Shown one piece after another: positions 5,577-7,115 of a stretch of 7,115 nucleotides of DNA. Location: positions 1 through 7,115 of the forward strand of contig JAWAPU010000028.1 in assembly GCA_038894275.1 (NCBI GenBank). The letters are read 5' to 3'. Every line of letters begins with the position of its first letter. The stretch's first letter is position 1. Under the pieces are notes generated by a model that made no database searches, was not told the DNA's origin, and saw only the letters and a list, made by a program, of their open reading frames with translations. Position numbers and translations under genes: made by a program. Source of the stretch: JAWAPU01 sp038894275. Lineage in GTDB: Archaea; Nanobdellota; Nanobdellia; UBA10117.

Positions 5577-6911
5577 CTAAAACCCAAAAGCAGCAAGCTC
5601 TGCTTTTATCGCGGAAGGATCTTCGCCTCCGTGCCAAGACATTTTCGGTCGTATTCGTATGGGAAATGCGCGTTCTAATTTGTCATCTATTAATACCGCA
5701 GTACCTTTATCTGACGGTAGTTCGTCAACGTATTTTTGAATTGTATATGGTAAATATGTTGCTGCTATGAAGCTTAACGCGTCTATATCTATTTTTGCGG
5801 TTAATCTATGCGAAATGACAATATCCGCTTGCGTCATCACATCTGTGTGTATTTTTCCTGGCTGTTGCGTGGCTAAGACTAAAGATATTCCTGGTTGCCG
5901 GCCTTCTCTTAACAGTTTTATTAGAGCTTCTGAAGCAAGAGTTTGTTTTTCGGTTTCCTTTGGTAAAAATTCGTGAGCTTCATCAATAAAAATCCAAACC
6001 AGCGGCGCCTTTTCCTCTGTAATAGCCGCTTCTTCGCCAAATATAAAACCGCCTTCAGAAATCAATTTGATTTCTTCTGCTTTTCTAGCCGCCATTCTTT
6101 GTTCTAATATCTTTTTGCAAATTAAACCTATAACTAATGCTTTTATTCTATCGCCTCCTTCGATTTGGGTATACGCAGAAAGGTCTATTATTGTAGTAGT
6201 GCCGCCTCTAAAGAGTTCTGTAATTAAAGTACCTTCTTTTTTGAATAACCCCCATTTTTGTGCAGCACGAAATCTGTTTTCAACAATGTTTTTTTCTTCA
6301 GCGGTGGATTTTTTATCTTTTTGAACAAAGTTAATGATATCTTCAATCTCAAAATTTTCACCAAGGCTTTCTCTGGTGCTTTCTAAAGCACGCTCTATTA
6401 AGGTGCCCGGCCCCGAAATCAAATTTATTTCAAACATTTCACACCAGCTATCTGCAGATATTTCAGAAGGCTTAAGAGCAAAGGGAAAATCTACCGGCAC
6501 GCCTTTTGCTTGATAATCATCAAATAAACCGTAAGGAACATACACTAACGGAGCATAGCTTTTTGGACCTAGCCCCCACTCTCTTAATAGAGCATCATCT
6601 CTGTAATTTGGATATTTCATTGTCCAGAAAATACCCATTGTGTCAAATATTAGACCAGAAATATTTTTAGCAATTTGAGCTGGTAAATCTACTAAGCCCT
6701 CTGCGATAACCGAAAGCGTGTAGCTTTTTCCAGAACCTCTTTTCCCAGCGACTAAGATGACGTGCGGGCCTGCTACATCTAAATAAATGGGGTTTGCAAG
6801 AGTCATTTTTCCATCGAAACTTACGTAATTTTTACCCAAAAAAATAGTTCCAGTCAGGCCTAATTTTTCTACTTGTTTTTGAGTCCTACCAGCAATAATT
6901 TCAATGGCCAT
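5577..6911 (-). CDS. HerA-like hexameric DNA-translocating ATPase (HerA/FtsK superfamily)
   Basis: This 444-residue cytosolic P-loop ATPase belongs to the HerA (DUF87-type) group. A short beta-rich N-terminal segment (about 15-50, HAS-barrel-like) precedes Walker A G56-KRGSG-K62-S63. Walker B is LVWIFID310-E311 followed by AHEF. The C-terminal signature REGRQPGISLVLATQQP (336-351) gives the superfamily polar Gln sensor, and SHRL (367-370) supplies a candidate arginine finger. HerA works with the nuclease NurA to resect DNA ends before RadA loading. The protein is shorter than typical HerA (about 500-600 residues) and no nurA-type gene lies beside it, so it may be a divergent relative with another partner. 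It lies upstream of RPA-radA on the same strand but with its own promoter. No Shine-Dalgarno is seen; the TATA box lies about 25 nt before the ATG. Confidence 0.85.
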   Translation of the reverse strand: MAIEIIAGRTQKQVEKLGLTGTIFLGKNYVSFDGKMTLANPIYLDVAGPHVILVAGKRGSGKSYTLSVIAEGLVDLPAQIAKNISGLIFDTMGIFWTMKYPNYRDDALLREWGLGPKSYAPLVYVPYGLFDDYQAKGVPVDFPFALKPSEISADSWCEMFEINLISGPGTLIERALESTRESLGENFEIEDIINFVQKDKKSTAEEKNIVENRFRAAQKWGLFKKEGTLITELFRGGTTTIIDLSAYTQIEGGDRIKALVIGLICKKILEQRMAARKAEEIKLISEGGFIFGEEAAITEEKAPLVWIFIDEAHEFLPKETEKQTLASEALIKLLREGRQPGISLVLATQQPGKIHTDVMTQADIVISHRLTAKIDIDALSFIAATYLPYTIQKYVDELPSDKGTAVLIDDKLERAFPIRIRPKMSWHGGEDPSAIKAELAAFGF

Positions 6912-6932
6912 GTCAAAAAAGCAAATCTAAAG

Positions 6933-6945
6933 AATAAAAGGTTTT
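6933..6945 (-). promoter_or_regulatory. BRE/TATA promoter of the HerA-like gene
   Basis: The minus strand reads AAAACCTTTTATT, with TTTTAT (6934-6939) centred about 25-26 nt upstream of ATG 6911, predicting a leaderless mRNA. It is identical over 13 bp to the RPA operon promoter. Its upstream (BRE) side overlaps the opposed tRNA promoter. Confidence 0.6.
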
Positions 6946-6952
6946 TTAAAAT
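6942..6952 (+). promoter_or_regulatory. TATA box of the tRNA-Ser gene
   Basis: TTTTTTAAAAT is centred about 23-25 nt upstream of the tRNA 5' end at 6971, preceded by purine-rich AAAAGG as a possible BRE. It overlaps the HerA-like gene's promoter element by four bases on the opposite strand. Confidence 0.55.
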
Positions 6953-6970
6953 AAAACACCATTAATAATT

Positions 6971-7065
6971 GCCGGCGTGGCAGAACCAGGTAATGCGTAC
7001 GCCTCGAGAGCGTATGCCCGCAAGGGCTTCCAGGTTCAAAAAATTTGAAAATCCTGGCGCCGGCG
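6971..7065 (+). tRNA. tRNA-Ser(CGA), with an apparent 11-nt T-loop intron
   Basis: The acceptor stem GCCGGCG (6971-6977) pairs perfectly with CGCCGGC (7058-7064), and G7065 is the discriminator base, as usual for archaeal tRNA-Ser. The D-arm stem is GCA/TGC (6980-6982/6994-6996) with loop GAACCAGGTAA. The anticodon arm is TACGC/GCGTA (6998-7002/7010-7014) with loop CTCGAGA, so the anticodon CGA (7005-7007) reads serine UCG. A long class II variable arm GCCC-GCAA-GGGC (7016-7027) confirms the serine type. The T-stem is CCAGG/CCTGG (7030-7034/7053-7057). Its loop is 18 nt instead of 7, explained by an 11-nt insertion. CCA is not encoded and must be added enzymatically. A TATA box lies upstream and a TTTTT run downstream. 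Confidence 0.93.
7040..7050 (+). other. Probable 11-nt non-canonical tRNA intron in the T-loop
   Basis: The T-loop region reads TTCAAAAAATTTGAAAAT. Deleting 11 nt after loop position 3, 4, 5 or 6 always restores TTCAAAT, the standard T-loop. In the precursor, TTCA (7035-7038) can pair with TGAA (7046-7049). This leaves a 3-nt bulge AAT (7050-7052) next to the CCAGG/CCTGG stem and an AAA (7039-7041) available as the opposite bulge. That is a bulge, four-base-pair helix, bulge arrangement as recognised by archaeal splicing endonuclease. Equivalent cuts in both bulges excise exactly 11 nt, either 7040-7050 (after position 58) or 7041-7051 (after position 59). The outer helix beyond the second bulge is missing, so the motif is of relaxed type. 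Splicing is inferred. Confidence 0.7.
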
Positions 7066-7075
7066 TTACAAAAGA

Positions 7076-7080
7076 TTTTT
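7076..7080 (+). terminator. T-run terminator of the tRNA gene
   Basis: Five T residues begin 11 nt after the tRNA discriminator base, consistent with oligo-T termination by archaeal RNA polymerase. The run also forms the first half of the next gene's TATA-like box. Confidence 0.4.
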
Positions 7081-7088
7081 AAATTAAA
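7076..7088 (+). promoter_or_regulatory. Likely TATA box of the right-edge gene
   Basis: TTTTTAAATTAAA is centred about 25 nt upstream of ATG 7107, the same spacing seen for the other leaderless genes in the window. Confidence 0.45.
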
Positions 7089-7106
7089 CTTACTAGTTAA
7101 AATAAC

Positions 7107-7115
7107 ATGGCCACA
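7107..7115 (+). CDS. Start of an unidentified plus-strand gene (partial, 3 codons)
   Basis: ATG GCC ACA (Met-Ala-Thr) lies at the right edge, about 25 nt after a TATA-like box and 41 nt after the tRNA. Only three codons are visible, so the product cannot be named. The call rests on promoter spacing alone and could be a chance ATG. Confidence 0.35.

Noticed and set aside
5561..6324. Several plus-strand open frames opposite the HerA-like gene
   Set aside because: They are short, Cys/Ser-rich translations antisense to conserved ATPase motifs, with no start signals.
7035..7052. Reading the TTCAAA-AAA-TTTGAA inverted repeat as a transcription terminator hairpin
   Set aside because: It sits inside the tRNA between perfectly paired T-stem arms and is not followed by a T-run; a T-loop insertion explains it better.
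1..7115. Mobile element, CRISPR array or horizontally acquired island
   Set aside because: There are no transposase or integrase genes, no regularly spaced repeats and no obvious change in base composition; the genes are ordinary archaeal housekeeping functions.

Overview
The window is a compact, AT-rich archaeal chromosome segment. The domain call rests on four things: RadA with an N-terminal helix-hairpin-helix domain; an archaeal-type replication protein A with a C/C/C/H zinc ribbon; an HerA-type ATPase; and a tRNA-Ser gene with no encoded CCA and an apparent 11-nt insertion in its T-loop. Promoters look archaeal (TATA-like boxes about 25 nt upstream of start codons, implying leaderless mRNAs). 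Internal operon genes use Shine-Dalgarno sites of the GGTGAT type. The small intergenic gaps and divergent RadA P-loop would suit a small-genome (for example DPANN-type) archaeon, but that placement is inference only.

Layout, left to right. Positions 1-1643 (minus) hold a tldD gene followed by the start of a second TldD/PmbA-family gene (tldE/pmbA-like) that runs off the left edge; the two overlap as ATGA and probably form a heterodimeric metalloprotease. A 92-bp divergent promoter region separates them from a plus-strand zinc-type HIT-family nucleotide hydrolase (1736-2263). Three bases after its stop lies the stop codon of a convergent minus-strand operon, transcribed from about 5527 down to 2267. 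Its order is RPA (single-strand DNA binding), radA (recombinase), a dUTPase-like trimeric nucleotide hydrolase, and an A24-family prepilin/preflagellin peptidase, with genes overlapping or one base apart. Upstream, 49 bp away and on the same strand but with its own promoter, is an HerA-like hexameric ATPase (5577-6911). The HerA promoter is back-to-back with the promoter of a plus-strand tRNA-Ser(CGA) gene (6971-7065). At the right edge a TATA box is followed 25 nt later by ATG GCC ACA, probably the first three codons of another plus-strand gene.

Functionally, the middle of the window is a genome-maintenance cluster: RPA coats single-stranded DNA, RadA performs strand exchange, the dUTPase limits uracil incorporation, and an HerA-like motor may work in end processing or DNA translocation. 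The RPA and HerA promoters share an identical 13-bp TATA/BRE segment.

The most notable observations are: (1) the tRNA-Ser T-loop is 18 nt instead of 7, and removing 11 nt restores a perfect TTCAAAT loop within a bulge-helix-bulge-like fold, so it is probably a very short non-canonical intron; (2) the RadA Walker A motif reads GEFGSSKT, with Ser replacing the usually invariant Gly before the lysine; (3) the HerA-like gene and the tRNA gene appear to share overlapping opposed promoters. No mobile element, CRISPR array or clearly new multi-gene system was found.
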